From NCBI GenBank assembly GCA_026018925.1, contig JAKSZU010000009.1:30634083-30698082 (forward strand): 64,000 bases of DNA, read 5' to 3'. Positions 31,570-44,134 of this stretch are shown here, piece after piece. The notes beneath the pieces are model-generated. The model was not told the DNA's origin, did not search any database, and saw only the letters and a program-made list of their open reading frames with translations. Every line of letters begins with the position of its first letter. Within the stretch, counting starts at the first letter, position 1. The DNA comes from Tupaia tana (Eukaryota > Chordata > Mammalia > Scandentia > Tupaiidae). The position numbers and the translations under genes were made by a program.

Positions 31570-32905
31570 GAAATTTAGGTTCACAGGGAAAGGTGAAGAA
31601 ATTCAGATATGAGAATTTAAAATAACTTACCCATCCATGTTCCCCACACTGAAGCCTGATGGATTCTAAACCCTAGGTTCTTAATCAGTATTCTAGTATA
31701 GGGTAATTAGGGCAGGAAAAATTTAGTCCATTTTAAGCCCTGGAGCTAAATTATTATTTTAATTTTTTAAGACCAAGTTTCCAGTTTAATTATATAATGA
31801 AAAAGAAAAGTCATCTAGGCACCTAAGTGCTGCTGCCTTTGGTATCACTGCCCAAGAAGTAGGAATCTGGCTTTGCCTAGCTTCTGGAGCATAGCCCAGA
31901 AGCTTAACTTGACCGGATTGTCTATATAGGTGGAGAAATCTACTTTCTGATTGTTGATCTTCTCAGCTCTGCCACTAACCATTGTTAACATGTTCATGAC
32001 CTTTAAAGCATCTCTAAGCTCTGGAGGCTATACTATGAAGACACAACTGCCAGAAAATATGAATCAGATTGACCTTAAATCCAACTAAATTTGGGAGAAG
32101 TTGTGACTAATATTAGATAATCTAGATGAACAGTTCTATCAGGTTTGAATAGTGCATCATTTTCAGCCAACTCTCTCTCTTTCTCAAGTGGGGAAGACAG
32201 AGCCCTCGGCAATAACTGGCTACTTCATTCTCCTATAAGGGAGGAAGAATAAGGAGGAAGCAATTGACAAGAAATAAAGACAAAGAGGCCTAGATTGCCC
32301 AATAAGGCAACCAAGTGCATGGCACCAAGATAATTTTAAGGACATTTTTGACATTTTAATTTTTTTATCAAGACGTCCAAAATATCAGAATTTTGCTGAC
32401 CTTTCTTATGCTTATTTAACAATTTAATATTATTTCTATTTTTATTTTAAATTACATGGAAGTGAAAGCAGAATAGTATTTCTAGTGTGTAGGGTTTCTA
32501 AAAGACAGTTTAGCTCTGCAAATAATCATGAGAAAGAAAATGAAGCACTGAGAATGGACATTAAGGGCATGAGGCTCTTGTTCCATCCAGAGCCTGTATC
32601 TAACTTGAAAAATCATCAGTTATCATCTACTCATTTATTTAGTTTCCAGTTTTTCTACCACATGAACATTTATGGTTAACTTTTTATACTTGTCTCTTTG
32701 TGGTTTCACTGTATGAAGCACTTTATTAGGATGGTCTGGTTATCTTTAGTGCCTTGGACACCTCTTATCTTTATTTAAGAGCTTTGCTATGAACTAGGTT
32801 TTTGGTTTCTTATTAACAATTTTCTTTTTTTTTCTCAATATTTGCTATCTTAGTTACTAGGTTTGCCCCTCATTTCAAATTTTTGTTGTCTTTCTTCTTT
32901 CTTCT
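31570..32905. other. Unassigned intergenic DNA
   Basis: No gene and no named repeat. The first bases may hold the ragged end of the MLT1 LTR. Confidence 0.5.
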
Positions 32906-32910
32906 TCTTT

Positions 32911-33163
32911 TTTTAAGAGAGATTTTTGTTTGTTTGCTATAGGGTGTGTATGCTCACTAGACAAACAGAGAGAGAAAGTGAAAAATCACCTTCCAGGGGG
33001 GATGGCCGTGCCATAATCCCTTCTCCTCCATTCTCCTCTTGGGATTTTGGGGACACACATATATACACCAGGTACGAGTTTCAAGCATCCAGGGCTGGGA
33101 CTTGTATCATGGTCAGCCATGTGGGAGTACAACACCTTAACCACTATGGCACCTGCTGGCCCT
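32911..33163 (-). repeat. CYN-like SINE, diverged
   Basis: 'gctatagggtgtgtatgctc', a short GA block, 'caggggggatggccgtgcc', head end 'gcacctgctggccct'. Confidence 0.9.
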
Positions 33164-35845
33164 GATTTTTTTCTTCCTAGCCCCCTTCTTAGCCTTGTCC
33201 AGGCTTGATGGAACATTGGATTGGAGCCAGTGCATTAGGCCATCAAAACTCATTTGTATCATGCCATGTATGAATTGAGTTTTTGGACACAGTAGGACAC
33301 AGAACCAACATTTATTGACTGGAAGAAGTGCAATGTAGGAGATATTTCCTGGAAATAAAATTCTAGGTTTGGCAGTCAGAGGAGGAAGGTAACTAAAAAT
33401 AAATTAGTTGTCTAGAGAACAACTTTCTTTTTTTCTGTTTCACTTTTTCTCAATTCATTTTTTACCATTTGAAAGTTTCTACTTGCAATCACTCTTTAAA
33501 GTGTGTTAGTCATTATAAATTGACCACTCTTCTTTGTTTTCTGAGTTATTTTTCATATCTAGACAAAGGATCTTTCCCCACTCTTCCTCCCTCAACCCAT
33601 TTTCACACACCTAAACTGTGAACTTGTAGAAGAGAAAACATTTAACATTAGGGAGTCTGATTTTTTTCTTTTCATGTCTTAGTATCTCTGGTGCCTGGAA
33701 TTTTCAACTCAGCTCTTCTACATCAGGTTCTGTATTTCCTAAATTGCTTCAAATGATATCCCTTCCATTTTATTTTATTCTACATAAAAATATGTTGACC
33801 TGTCTATGATTCTGCCTTTTCTTCCCAGTAAGTAAGGGGAAGCTGACCATCAACATGGTCAGCAGTGGTGATTAAAGAGAATGTCCTATGTTCTGTTGTT
33901 CATAAAGTATAGTTACATTTTATTATAAGATATTTACTTATTTTATTGAAAAAAAAGTGGTTTTATTTTTGGCAATCACACGAGTATGACTTTTGTTGCT
34001 GTTTCAAGCCATCTACAACACTGCCCAGGATAACATTTACTCTACAATGGGACACTTAGAAGTTCTGAAGTATCCGGAAACACAGTAATTTTAGGAAGAG
34101 AGGAGTAGAATGTATGCCTTATCTGTTGGTATCATCTCTCAGCTATAAAGTGTTCAAATCCCCAATCATTCTTGTGTTTTGTTATCCGGAAAGATGGCAG
34201 GTTAATTGAGATATCCCTGGTATAAAATGGAAAGTAAACACACAAAAAAATAATAGACACACAATCTACCACACCTTATTTTCACACCAATGGTTGAGAG
34301 GGCTTACCAACCATGAAATCCTTTGCTTTTGAGCCCAGAGAAGGTTGCAAGATTTTTTTTTAACACTACACTACATACAAGTGGTATCAACAAAAGAAAA
34401 TTCACTGATAGTATGAAATATACTTGCCATTCCTAGTTCATATGGTCTCTGAGAACTCTTCTAGCACATCCCTGATAGTTACTTTTCACCTTTGGTTTGG
34501 AGCTCATAAATACTATTTATTACTGCAGGAGTCAAAGACCTCAAAAATGAAGAAAACTTCTTCAGCAATGCACAGAAAATGAATGAGAGAGCCCAGTAGT
34601 TCTTATTCTTTGCATATAACAAGTAGGCAGCTTCCTGAGTTGTGGGTTGTGAAGCTTGCTGGTGTACCATAAGCACATATAATAACAGTAATTAGCATGA
34701 CTCTTTTGACTTGAGACACTGAAGACACAAGAAAAAGAGAAATATATCTTGGAGATAATAGAGGGATAGTTGGCATGGGCCAAGGATAAGCACTATGAGA
34801 CAAAGAAGAGAAAAGAAAAGAGAAGGAGACGTCTTAAACATGTAATAACTGGGAAGGGAAGGCCCAGAGACAGGATCACAGTGGGCAACCAAGGCAGTGT
34901 AAAGGCATTGAACATTTTAGAGAGGATGAACTGTGGCAAAGAAAGCAGGTATGCACAGGTAGATGTCCTTAAATCAAAGAGTGGTTCCTTTACATGGACA
35001 TCCCATCTCCTTATATTTCTTAGTGCCTGGAAGGTGTCTTTTAGTGAGTGTGTTTGCTCATTTGATAGAAAATCAGGTTGGCTGACAGAATATTATAGTC
35101 ACCCTAAGCTAGGAGCCCTTTTAGTTTACAGCTGTGCTGAATCTCAGCCCCCACCCCAAGGAGATTTGCGTTCAAGTGAACTGGGGCAGAATGGGAAAGA
35201 GCTGTGCTTGCATACATTTCGCAAAGAGAGCCAAGCATGGGTGTCAGAGTCCATTTACATCTCAAGAACATGTCACCAAAGGAAGTAAATGTAATCACTG
35301 TAATTTAGAGAGGGTCTAATTAACACATTTGTTAGATAACTAAGGCGACTTACAATTACATCCTAATTAATGAATAATATCCTGGGTATTCATAGGGAGA
35401 ATGTGACCGAATTTTAAGGTGCTAATGAAAAACCAGGGATCCAATTGCACCTGAATCCTGCTAATAAACAAACAGCTTGTCCATTCATCAGGGTAAAACT
35501 ACTGGTTTTTTAGTTCCCATTTTTTTTTTTATTAAATGTCTTTCTCTAAGCCTGGAGAATGATACATATTTTCATACTAGCCTGAATCCAAGGCAACAAT
35601 ATTATGTATGTGTTATTAACTATCTTTACTATGGCCTTAAATAATCATAATTATATTAAAATGTAAGGTAGTCAAAAACCTTATACTCATAAAGACCTCA
35701 TCTTAGTTTCCATTAAAAACCAATATTATCTAGTATATGAATGCACTCGTTATTTGATGATGGACTATTTTTATTACGATTGTCTACTGGGAAATGACCT
35801 ATTTCTTTTCAGCTAAAGTACGGAACAGAACTCAAATAAATGTAC
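33164..35845. other. Unassigned intergenic DNA
   Basis: About 2.7 kb without an assignable repeat or gene. A 172-codon plus-strand frame at 34770-35288 has no recognisable domain and no supporting splice or promoter context. It begins in an A/G-rich run. I do not call it a gene. Confidence 0.45.
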
Positions 35846-36000
35846 CAAGAAATGTAATATATCTGGCTCAATTCATTCGAAGAGTACAATATTTAAATAG
35901 AAAGATCAAACAAATGATTGTCTATTTTGGGAAGAAAGATAATCTGAAAGAAGGGTTAATGTTTTATAGAATTTGTACTAAAAACACTTTGAAAGTTTTT
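35846..36000 (+). repeat. Duplicated segment, copy A
   Basis: 'atctggctcaattcattcga', 'atgattgtctattttgggaa', 'aagataatctgaaagaaggg' and 'atagaatttgtacta' recur at 37199-37588 in the same order and orientation. Family unknown; a local duplication or an undescribed dispersed repeat. Confidence 0.7.
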
Positions 36001-36008
36001 GTCTCTGA

Positions 36009-36193
36009 GCAAGAAGGTGGGGTGGAGGTTAAGGTGGCTGGATCCCATATGGCAGACTGCACAGTTCAAGTCCCAGACTTGGTGGCTTGGAATTCATGCT
36101 GGGCGCATGTGCATATGTGCATATCCAGAATTGGAGAGTAGAATGGAGGAGAAGGAATTTTGACATGGCCATCTTCTCAGGGGGTGATTTCTC
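36009..36193 (+). repeat. 3'-truncated CYN-like SINE
   Basis: Head and middle of the SINE ('ggttaaggtggctggatccc', 'cagttcaagtcccagactt', 'gtagaatggaggagaaggaa', 'cagggggtgatttct'). The CT-rich part, 'ccctatagca' and A-tail are missing. Abuts duplicated segment A. Confidence 0.85.
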
Positions 36194-37198
36194 TATGAAA
36201 TATTTCATAGAATCCTAATATGCACAATAGCATGACTACGTATCAGGTAGTGGAGAAGAGAAAGCAGGGAACAATGTTTTTCCCCCTATCTTCTAGTAAA
36301 GGTAGCTGAGGAACAAAGAAGGTAAAAGAGCTATTGGAGAAGTTTAGTATAACGGCCAACCAGGATGAATATTGCAGGTTATTTTCCTTCTTAATCTGTA
36401 AAGGGCTTCAGATAGATCCAAGCATATTATAAGAATTCTAAAAGTGGCAGGTAATATTACTAGTTTATATTACCTTTCCAAGGGGTATGTGCATTTCCAA
36501 CCCCTTACTTCAAGGCCTTTTTATCTCTTATAAAAGGAATTCCTTCTTTCTTGATTTATAATTTATTGGTTTATTTTCCTTTTATTTTTAAAGGAATTAT
36601 TTATTAAATTAAAAAATGAAGACTTCAATTGTTATGTTTCTATGGTAAAATTACTGCAATCTCCCTACCGAATGTTTTAAATTTGCAGAAAAGCATAGAG
36701 TTTATTTCCCTTCAGTCTTTTTTTTTAAATGCTATTATAGGGGAAAAGAAACTAAAATGTATTTTTCCTTCTCTCTTGCGCACTAAATACAGCACAGAAT
36801 GTTTCATCTCTCATCACCCAAATGTGTGTGGATTTCTCCCCATGAGTGAAATAATTCTGTAGTAGATAGAAGCTGAATGTCCCCTAATTCAATTCAGTTC
36901 TGAAACTGGAACTAACATCAGATGATGCAAGCTGAGGGCTCAGTCCCAAAAGTCTTCCTCCCTCTTCAGATACCATTCTTAAATACTAGGTAGTCACCTG
37001 TACTTCTGACTGACTGGCTATAAATTGGGGTTCCCATCACCCCTTCCCTTGGTTTTATTTATTTGCAAGAGCTGCTCACAGAACTCAGGAAAACACAATG
37101 TGTCTACTTGTTTGTTATAAAGGATATTACAAAGGATACAAATTAATGATCACATGGAAAAATGCATAAAGGCAAGGCCTGTGAGAAGAGGTTCAGAG

Positions 37199-37588
37199 CC
37201 AAGGGAATGCAATGTATCTGGGTCAATTCATTTGAATAGCAAAATAATTAGAGTTACCAGCAGATGGTGTAATGGTTACAGCACTGGATTCCCACTTAGT
37301 CAACCACAGTTTGAGTCCTGGACCTGGTGGTTTAAAACTCATGTCAGGCACGTGTGCATGTATACCCACAAATTTTGAGAGAAGAGTGGAGGATTGTGGC
37401 ATGGTCATTCCCCCTGGGAAGTGATTTCTTGCTTTCTATTTTTCCAGCAAGGCCATGTGCCCTATAGCAAAAAGCTCAAAAAAAAAATTAAGTAGAAAGA
37501 TGAAATGATTGTCTATTTTGGAAAGAAAGGATAATCTGAAAGAGGGGTTCATGTTTCATAGAATCTGTACTAATAACACATTGAAAGT
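37199..37588 (+). repeat. Duplicated segment, copy B (split by a SINE)
   Basis: Matches copy A at 35846-36000: 'tctgggtcaattcatttgaa' at 37216-37235 and, after the SINE, 'atgattgtctattttggaaa' and 'ggataatctgaaagaggggt'. It interrupts the LTR-like element, with 'gttcag' on both sides (about 37189 and 37586). Confidence 0.7.
37254..37488 (+). repeat. CYN-like SINE
   Basis: 'taccagcagatggtgtaatg' head, B box 'agtttgagtcc', shortened CT region, 'ccctatagca', A-tail at 37480-37488. Splits duplicated segment B. Confidence 0.9.
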
Positions 37589-38539
37589 TCAGTGCTTCCG
37601 TGTCCTCCCTGATTGTGCCACCTTTCAGGTACCTCCACATGTTCAGCTATCTTAAGTGCCCTGAACCAAGTCCTGGGTTTTTATGGATTTTTGTCATCAC
37701 ATAGAATGATTGATGACATGATTGGACATTGGTGGTCAACTTAACCTCTTTAGCCTCTATCTCCTTCCTGAAGTTTGGAAAGTGGAGCTGAAAGCCACAA
37801 TCCCTCATCATGCCTTGTTTGGCTGCTGGTCCAGCCCCTAACCGGAGGCTATCTAGGAGCCACCAGTCATCTTATAAGTATACAAAAGAAATTCTTATCA
37901 CTCTGGAGCTTCCAAATATTTTAGGAGCTCTATGTCAGGAAATGGTATAGAGACTAAATGTATCTATTTCATAATATCACATATGCATATCCATAGTGTC
38001 TCCTTTACTTAAAGATTAGGTTAATACTGGCAATATTGCTTTGTATCCTATCTTTTCACCTAATATTTAATCTTTCATCTTGTCAGTTCTTCTCTTTCTT
38101 AGGTTTCTGACTCTGTGTGTACTCTAGTGTATAAAGGGGATAAGCCAGTGTCACAATCACAGAAGAGGAACTGTAATAAGAATTTTGTTAGGGTATGATC
38201 TTATTTATATGCTCCCAAGATTTTTTCAGACACAGAAAAAAAAAAGAGAGAGGAAAAGTGCCAGATGTAGGGAACTTGCTTCAAATAATCTTCCATTTTA
38301 TTATCCCACATGAGTACAAAAATATGGAAACTCATGGAGGAGAATGAAAAGGGAACTTGACAAAGGATAAGTATGAAAATAAATTTAACTTTGGGAAGCC
38401 AAGGGCATGCATTCTCTCCATCAATGTTCAGATATGCCATGCAAGTTCAACTCATGCTTCCTACCAGATAATCTGGAGAATAGAAAAATGGCTGTTGAAA
38501 AGTGAAGGAGCAAAGGAAACTCTCCTTCTGCCCTCTGAA

Positions 38540-39110
38540 GTTTAAATAATTTGAGTCTCTGTAATAAGCTGACATCAGACAGATTAACAGGAGAAAAGGC
38601 ATACAAATTTATTATGTGCATATGCACAGGAGCCTCACAAAATATAAGACTCAAAGGAGGGCCAGATGGTTGAAGTTTTATAGTTATAGAAAGGAATAGA
38701 GACTTAGAGATTCCTAGAGGGTGATGTAGACAAGCTATGGAAGGGTGAGGGGAGGAATTAGATTGTCTTATTATGTGAATAAAGTCTCTCTCAGATAGCA
38801 GCCCTCAAATGGATAGGTGAAGAGTGTCTTGGTATGGAAACTTATATTTTTCTCTCCTGCAATCTTCTTTGAGTAATGTAAATTCTAAAGAGGGAGTTCA
38901 TGACAATCACATTTCTTTGGAGGAACTCCCTTTAGTCAGGTAAGAAAAACTTCAGAGAAAGTCATTGCACTTGGGGACAGAAAGAGGATCTAGAGATGGG
39001 GAGGAAGGTCATAAGATCCTGGTTCTGAGGCTGCTTCTTTAAATCAGAGTACTTGGCATGCCAACCTGACATTTTTGGGCTATCATTTTCAAAGTCCCAA
39101 CAGGGGACAC
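38540..39110. other. Possible LTR-like ancient repeat
   Basis: 'agattaacaggagaaaaggc', 'acaaatttattatgtgca', 'gccaacctgacatttttggg' are reminiscent of an old LTR sequence. The assignment is from memory of the layout only. The flanks at 37983-38540 and 39110-39241 show nothing further. Confidence 0.35.
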
Positions 39111-39241
39111 AACATAAAATACAAGTATATTCTGTAGTAACTATCTCATTTCCTTGTTTTTGTGAAACTACAAGCTAGTTGTGAGTGATTTATTCATGTA
39201 ACTTTTAACAATTAATTCTCTCTTTAATAAAAGCTTAGTTT

Positions 39242-39480
39242 GGGGACCAGCAGATGGCATAATGGTTATGTCACTGGACTCCCATATGGCTGACTGCAGT
39301 TCAAGTTTTGGACCCAGTGGCTTGAACCTCACACTGGGCATGTGTGTGTGGATGCCCAAAATCCCAAGAGAAGAATGGAAGAGAAGGATTGTGGTGTTGC
39401 CATCCTCTCAGGTGGTAATTTCTCAATTTCTGTCTTTATATCTCTCTCTGGGACAGATAGAGAGGAGGCAGTCTTTATAA
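39242..39480 (+). repeat. CYN-like SINE
   Basis: 'gggaccagcagatggcataatg' head, B box 'agttcaagttttgg' degenerate, CT region at 39430-39450. The final 'ccctatagca' is not recognisable, so the 3' end is eroded. Confidence 0.88.
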
Positions 39481-39961
39481 ATGGGATTACTAATATTCTC
39501 TACATTGTAATCAAATACGTTTTTCTGCCAAAGTTTCCAGATAAGATTATTACAATCACATTCATTTTCTTCTTTTGCAGTTAATACCTTTGGAGAATCT
39601 GCGTATAGCCAGTATCCAAATTATAATTGTTTCTCTCCATGGGCATATTTATGGATTTCTTTCAGGTTCTCCCACTGGGGAAACTCATTTACAGTTTCTT
39701 GAAGAGGATGTAGCAGAACACCTCCAGGATCCTTGTTGAAAGCAACTTAAACTTCTCAGAAAACCCTCTTTAGTAGCAACATTTTATAAGAAAACTCACA
39801 GCTGGTTATTTCATGTGGGTTTCCCACAATGGCCACAAGAACGTGTGTCTTTCTTTTGGTGAAAATGCAATCACTTCCAATGCGATATTTTCTCTTCGTA
39901 TTCTACCAACACTTGCCCCTCTCTAGTCATGGTATTCTGCTTTTTAAAATTTATCATTATT

Positions 39962-40188
39962 TTTTTTTCTTTTCCCAGATGGTGTGTGTACTTTCCAGAC
40001 AGAGCCCAAGAGAGGGAGAAATCACCCTCAATGGTGTGTGGTCATACCACAATCCTTGTCTTCCATTTTTATACTCTGAAAGGATTTTGAACATACAAAC
40101 ACTTACCCAGCCAGGGCCATGATTCAAACTGCACAGTCAGCCATGTGAGGTCCAGCTCCCTTAACCACCAGGCTTTGGGGCTAGCTTC
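39962..40188 (-). repeat. Old SINE, 'cttaaccaccagg' subfamily
   Basis: T-run, 'gatggtgtgtgtactttcca', and head end 'cccttaaccaccaggctttg'. The head differs from the young copies ('ggcctggtggttaag' in sense), as does the copy at 49662. Confidence 0.75.
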
Positions 40189-40585
40189 TAGCCATGACAT
40201 TTTGACTTTAGATATTTTCTAGGCACATGTCCACTAACAATAGCTGAAACACTCAAATTTGGGGTGATGCACATTGAACTCTTGAGGCATTCACTACTCT
40301 AATTTGGCTTAAGATGGTGTCAGGTGGTAGGGTTGGGGGGAAATACCATTACCTTCCCTTCTATAAAGTAAAAAGTCACCAGTTGATACCTTTAGTTCAT
40401 AGCTTATGTTTAAATATAAAATTTAGTTGGAAGTGGTAAACAATGAAGTCACAAAGAAACAAACCTACTTTCCTTAGGTCAAACAGTTATAGGGCAGAGC
40501 TTGGACTATAGTCCAGATAAAAATAATCTCATTGCTATACAGTTGACACAGTGCACTAAATGTTCTTACTCACCTAATATTGATG

Positions 40586-41027
40586 TTTTAGTCCACTATT
40601 CCATTACTAAAAAAATTATCTGAGATTGGAAGATTTATAAGTAAATAGAGGTTTATTTGACTCTCAATTCCAGTGGATAGAAAGCCTAAAGGCCTTCATC
40701 AGGCTGGCCTATATCACAACATTGCCAATAGGAGCAGAGAGGATGACAGGGATGTGAAAAGAGAAACCTTAGGGAAGCCATCTTCCATTTATAACCACTA
40801 CTCTAAGGAGAACTAATCCCTTCTCACAAGAGCTAGAACTCAGTGAATTTCTTGAGTTATTAATCCATTCATGAGAGCACTGCTGCCCTATTCCAATCTC
40901 ATTAGACCTCACTTCTTAAACTCAATGATGTAATTACCACCCACTAAGCCCTACCTCCCACCACCTTATACTGGGGACCAAAACATGAAACTTTGAGGAA
41001 AAATTATTATCCAAACTGTAGCAATTG
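40586..41027 (-). mobile_element. MST/THE1-type MaLR LTR
   Basis: Antisense LTR. It starts 'tgttttagtccactattcca', then 'ttatctgagattggaagatttataa', 'agaggtttatttgactctca' (AATAAA on minus), 'cccaccaccttatactgggg' and ends 'ccaaactgtagca'. On the minus strand this is a TG...CA LTR with a poly-A signal near its end. Solo LTR; no internal region seen. Confidence 0.85.
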
Positions 41028-41201
41028 GTGTTTGTAAATTTTTGTCACATATATTAGAATGGCTCATTTTACCCAAAGGTCTGAAGCTCTGGAGAAACCC
41101 CAAAGTCTTAAAAAAAAAATTTGGCTTAAAGGAAATAATTTGAATTCAGAATGGAGTGGAGCTCCACGTCTATTTGAAAATGCCAACTCCATGTGGCATT
41201 C

Positions 41202-41462
41202 TTTTTTTTTTTTTGGAGAGGTTTTTGCTATAGGGCGCTTATGCTCGCCAGACAGAGAGAGACAGAGAGACAGAAAACAATAAATCACCCCCCAGGGGGC
41301 ATGGCCACGCTGCAATCTCTTCTCCTCCATTCTCCTCTCGGGATCTTGGGCACGCACGAACATGCACTCGGCCTGAGTTTTAAGCCACCGGGTTCGGGAC
41401 GCAAACCGCGGTCGACTACGTGGGAGTCCAGCGACATAGCCATTATGCTAACTGCTGGTCCC
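41202..41462 (-). repeat. Young CYN-like SINE
   Basis: T-run, 'gctatagggcgcttatgctcgcc', intact CpGs ('accgcggtcgactacgtg'), head end 'aactgctggtccc'. TSD not clear. Confidence 0.95.
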
Positions 41463-41754
41463 ACATTCATTTTTTAAGGTAGCAAAGCTATGTTCTCAAG
41501 AAAAGGAGAAAAATCTTTGAGAGTTTAGAAAAAGCAGGTGCATTTGGAGTATCCATTGTGTCTGTATATATGAAAAATTTTTTCAACTATTTACAGATTC
41601 TATACTCCAGATTATATAGAAGGTCCAGAGGGAAAAATAAAAATATTTTTAAAATAAGTTTGATGTTCTTAGTGTGAGTCTAAAAAAAAAAAGCTAACAC
41701 GAAATACAAATAAGCAAAATAAGTGACAGCTGTATTAAACTAAGGAAAAGTTAT

Positions 41755-42870
41755 GCATTTATTCAATAATTATTTATTGAGTATCTACTATGTACCCAAC
41801 AATATTTGAAACTCTGGGGATATAGCAGCTAGCTATATCCAGAGAAATAATGTTCCTGCTCTCAAACATGAAGAAAAAAAACATATGTTAATGGATTAAA
41901 TAGAAACAAAGAAGGAAGGACTTTAGACCGAGAGCTCAGTGCAAATTTATATGAGAAGGAGACATTTGAGCTTGTACTGGAGTGGCGATAAGGAACTAGC
42001 TTTGTAAAAATATGAAACATAGAAAAGAGAAAGTGTAAAGGCTATGGTTATAATATGCATGAGCATTTGAAAAATATAAAGACCATTGTATCTGCAATGT
42101 AGTAAATGTGGAAAGACTGTTACAAAAGTGAGGTTGTAGGCAGAAACTAAATCAATAGTACAGGAAGTGAAATGGAGTTTGTTTTTCTTCTATGCACAAT
42201 GGCAATAAAAAGCCATTGGAGTGTTTTGACGAAGTGAGTGATATGGAACTACATTTTTTTTTTTTTTTTGAGAGAGGTTTTTGCTATAGGGCACGTTGCT
42301 CGCCAGAAAGACAGAGAGAGACGGAGAGACAGAAAGTGAGAAATTACCTCCCAGGGAGGATGGCCACGCCGCAATCCCTTCTCCTCCATTCTCCTCTCAG
42401 GATCTTGGGCACGCACGCACACACGCCAGGTGTGAATTTAAGCCATCAGGTCTGGGACTCGAACTGCGGTGGACTACATGAGAGTACAACGACATAGCCA
42501 TTATGCTAACTGCTGGTCCCATGAACTGCATTTTAAAAATACTGTTTATACTCTATAGGAATTAGAATTTAGGAAGTCAAACCAAAAGGGGAGCAAAGAG
42601 AACAGTTAAGGTTTTGTCATAGTACTCCAAATGAGAAATGATGGAAGTTTAGATTAGATGGTAGACATCAAGACGAATGGTCAGATTCAATTTATATTTT
42701 GGACAAGAGTAAATAGGACTTGCCATTAGATTAGACAGGAAGGAGATTTTGTGAGAGAAAGAGCGAAGCCAGTAAAAAAGTCTAAGTTTTGGTTGACCTA
42801 CTGATGTCATTTATTTAGATGGAGAAGATTTGGGAGGCGGAGCTTATTTTGGTGGAGAGGAAAAGAAGAA
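41755..42870 (+). repeat. Ancient repeat R1, longest copy, split by a SINE
   Basis: 'aattatttattgagtatcta', 'actctggggatatagcagct', 'aaaagccattggagtgtttt', 'agatggtagacatcaag', 'tggagaagatttgggaggcg' form the longest R1 copy here (about 850 bp without the SINE). It shows the order of R1 parts seen in fragments elsewhere in the window. Confidence 0.6.
42255..42520 (-). repeat. CYN-like SINE in R1
   Basis: T-run, 'gctatagggcacgttgctcgcc', GA block, head end 'aactgctggtccc'. Flanked by 'atggaactacatttt' and 'atgaactgcatttt', an imperfect TSD. Confidence 0.95.
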
Positions 42871-42908
42871 TCCAGTTAATTTTAGGTGCTTATTAGAAAA
42901 CTATACTT

Positions 42909-43196
42909 GGGAACCAGCAGTTAGCGTAATGGCTATGTCGCTGGACTCCCACGTAGTCGACCGTGGTTCGCGTCTCGGACCCGGTGGCTTACAACTCACG
43001 CCGGGCGCGTGTGCGTGCGTGCCCAAGATCCCGAGAGGAGAATGGAGGAGAAGGGATTGCGGCGTGACCATCCCCCCTGGGGGGTGATTTCTCGCTTTCT
43101 GTCTCTATGTCTCTCTCTCTCTGTCTGTCTGGCGAGCGCACGCGCCCTATAGTGAAAAAAAAAAAAAACTCTCCAAAAAAAAAAAAAAAAAAAAAA
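42909..43196 (+). repeat. Young CYN-like SINE with long A-tail
   Basis: Near-consensus head (a 'gcagttagcgtaatggc' A-box region and 'gtggttcgcgtctcgg' at the B box), intact CpGs, 'cgcgccctatag' and two A-runs at 43154-43168 and 43175-43197. Perfect 14-bp TSD 'agaaaactatactt' at 42895-42908 and 43197-43210. The long pure A-run fits a young insertion. Confidence 0.97.
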
Positions 43197-43706
43197 AGAA
43201 AACTATACTTAAATTTTAACATAAATTATTGCCTATGTCTACCTCTCCCAGTTGAAATTTTTAAACATTTTTGGACTGCTACATAGACATTATCTTTAGT
43301 AAGTATCCTTTTTGTGTGCCACAAATCTTCAATTTTAAAATGAAATAAAGTGAAATATATTAAAATTTAATATGCTTCCTGATAATGTGATTATGATTTT
43401 CTTCAGTTAAATTCAGATCTCATAAAGCATCTGAATTTGTCATATGGAAAAAAGATTTATCAATGTAATCAGAGTAATAACTACTATACTTATATAAACT
43501 TAATTTTAGCTCTGGGATTACTTAGGTAACTAGTATTTAGAGGACTTGATTCATGAAGCAGCTTTTAACCCACCAACATTCCTCTTCCTATCAAACAACA
43601 ATGTTCATTTGCAATAAAAACTCTTGAGTTGGTGCTACTTTAGCAAAAAGGCTTGTTTAGTAGTATTGTAAACAGTCAATGTGTTTACAAATTAGACCCA
43701 GTAGTC

Positions 43707-44008
43707 TTTTTTTAATTTAGTTTTTATTATTATTCATACATTAAATCACTATACATCATTTATATTGTGAAGAGACTTTACCCAGCATGATATACACTTC
43801 AGTCCAGCCCAGTTGAGACCACCATACACATCCTCGTCAATAGATAATAAATCTTATCTGTGTCCCACAAGTGTCTTACCTCTCCATTTCTCTCCCACCA
43901 AATTTCTTATGCTCTTCCCCTCCCACACTCTCTTTCCACTTTGTCTCTAGTGTCCATTACAGCTTTTAATACTTTTATGTTCTCCAGTCTTTCAATCTCT
44001 GCCATATA
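43707..44008 (-). mobile_element. 5'-truncated L1 3' UTR (antisense)
   Basis: Reverse complement of the L1-A 3' UTR around 13730-14000: 'tacattaaatcactatacatc', 'gaagagactttacccagca', 'gataataaatcttatctgtg', 'gtctctagtgtccatta'. Same subfamily as L1-A. Confidence 0.9.
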
Positions 44009-44134
44009 TAAAGTGTGGATAACATTTGTTTTAGTTCATTTCTAAGGCCATGCCCTTTACAATAATTACGTATTTCCAATACTTTTGTATACTGATCAGT
44101 TTGAAACTCATTTTATTTTTTTTAAGTTTTGCTT

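Larger units (their letters stand above)
36859..37982 (+). mobile_element. LTR-like ancient element, interrupted
   Basis: Long dispersed-repeat sequence with LTR-like features: starts 'tgtagtagatag', carries a TATA-like 'ctataaattgggg' (37018) and ends near 'ataatatcac'. Landmarks 'cagatgatgcaagctgaggg', 'gagctgctcacagaactcag', 'gggtttttatggatttttgt', 'tggtggtcaacttaacctc' are typical of a widespread mammalian repeat that I cannot name with certainty. Interrupted at about 37199-37588 by duplicated segment B and a SINE. Confidence 0.55.

Noticed and set aside
34770-35288. 172-codon plus-strand frame
   Set aside because: No recognisable domain, begins in an A/G-rich low-complexity run, and no promoter, splice or homology evidence supports it.
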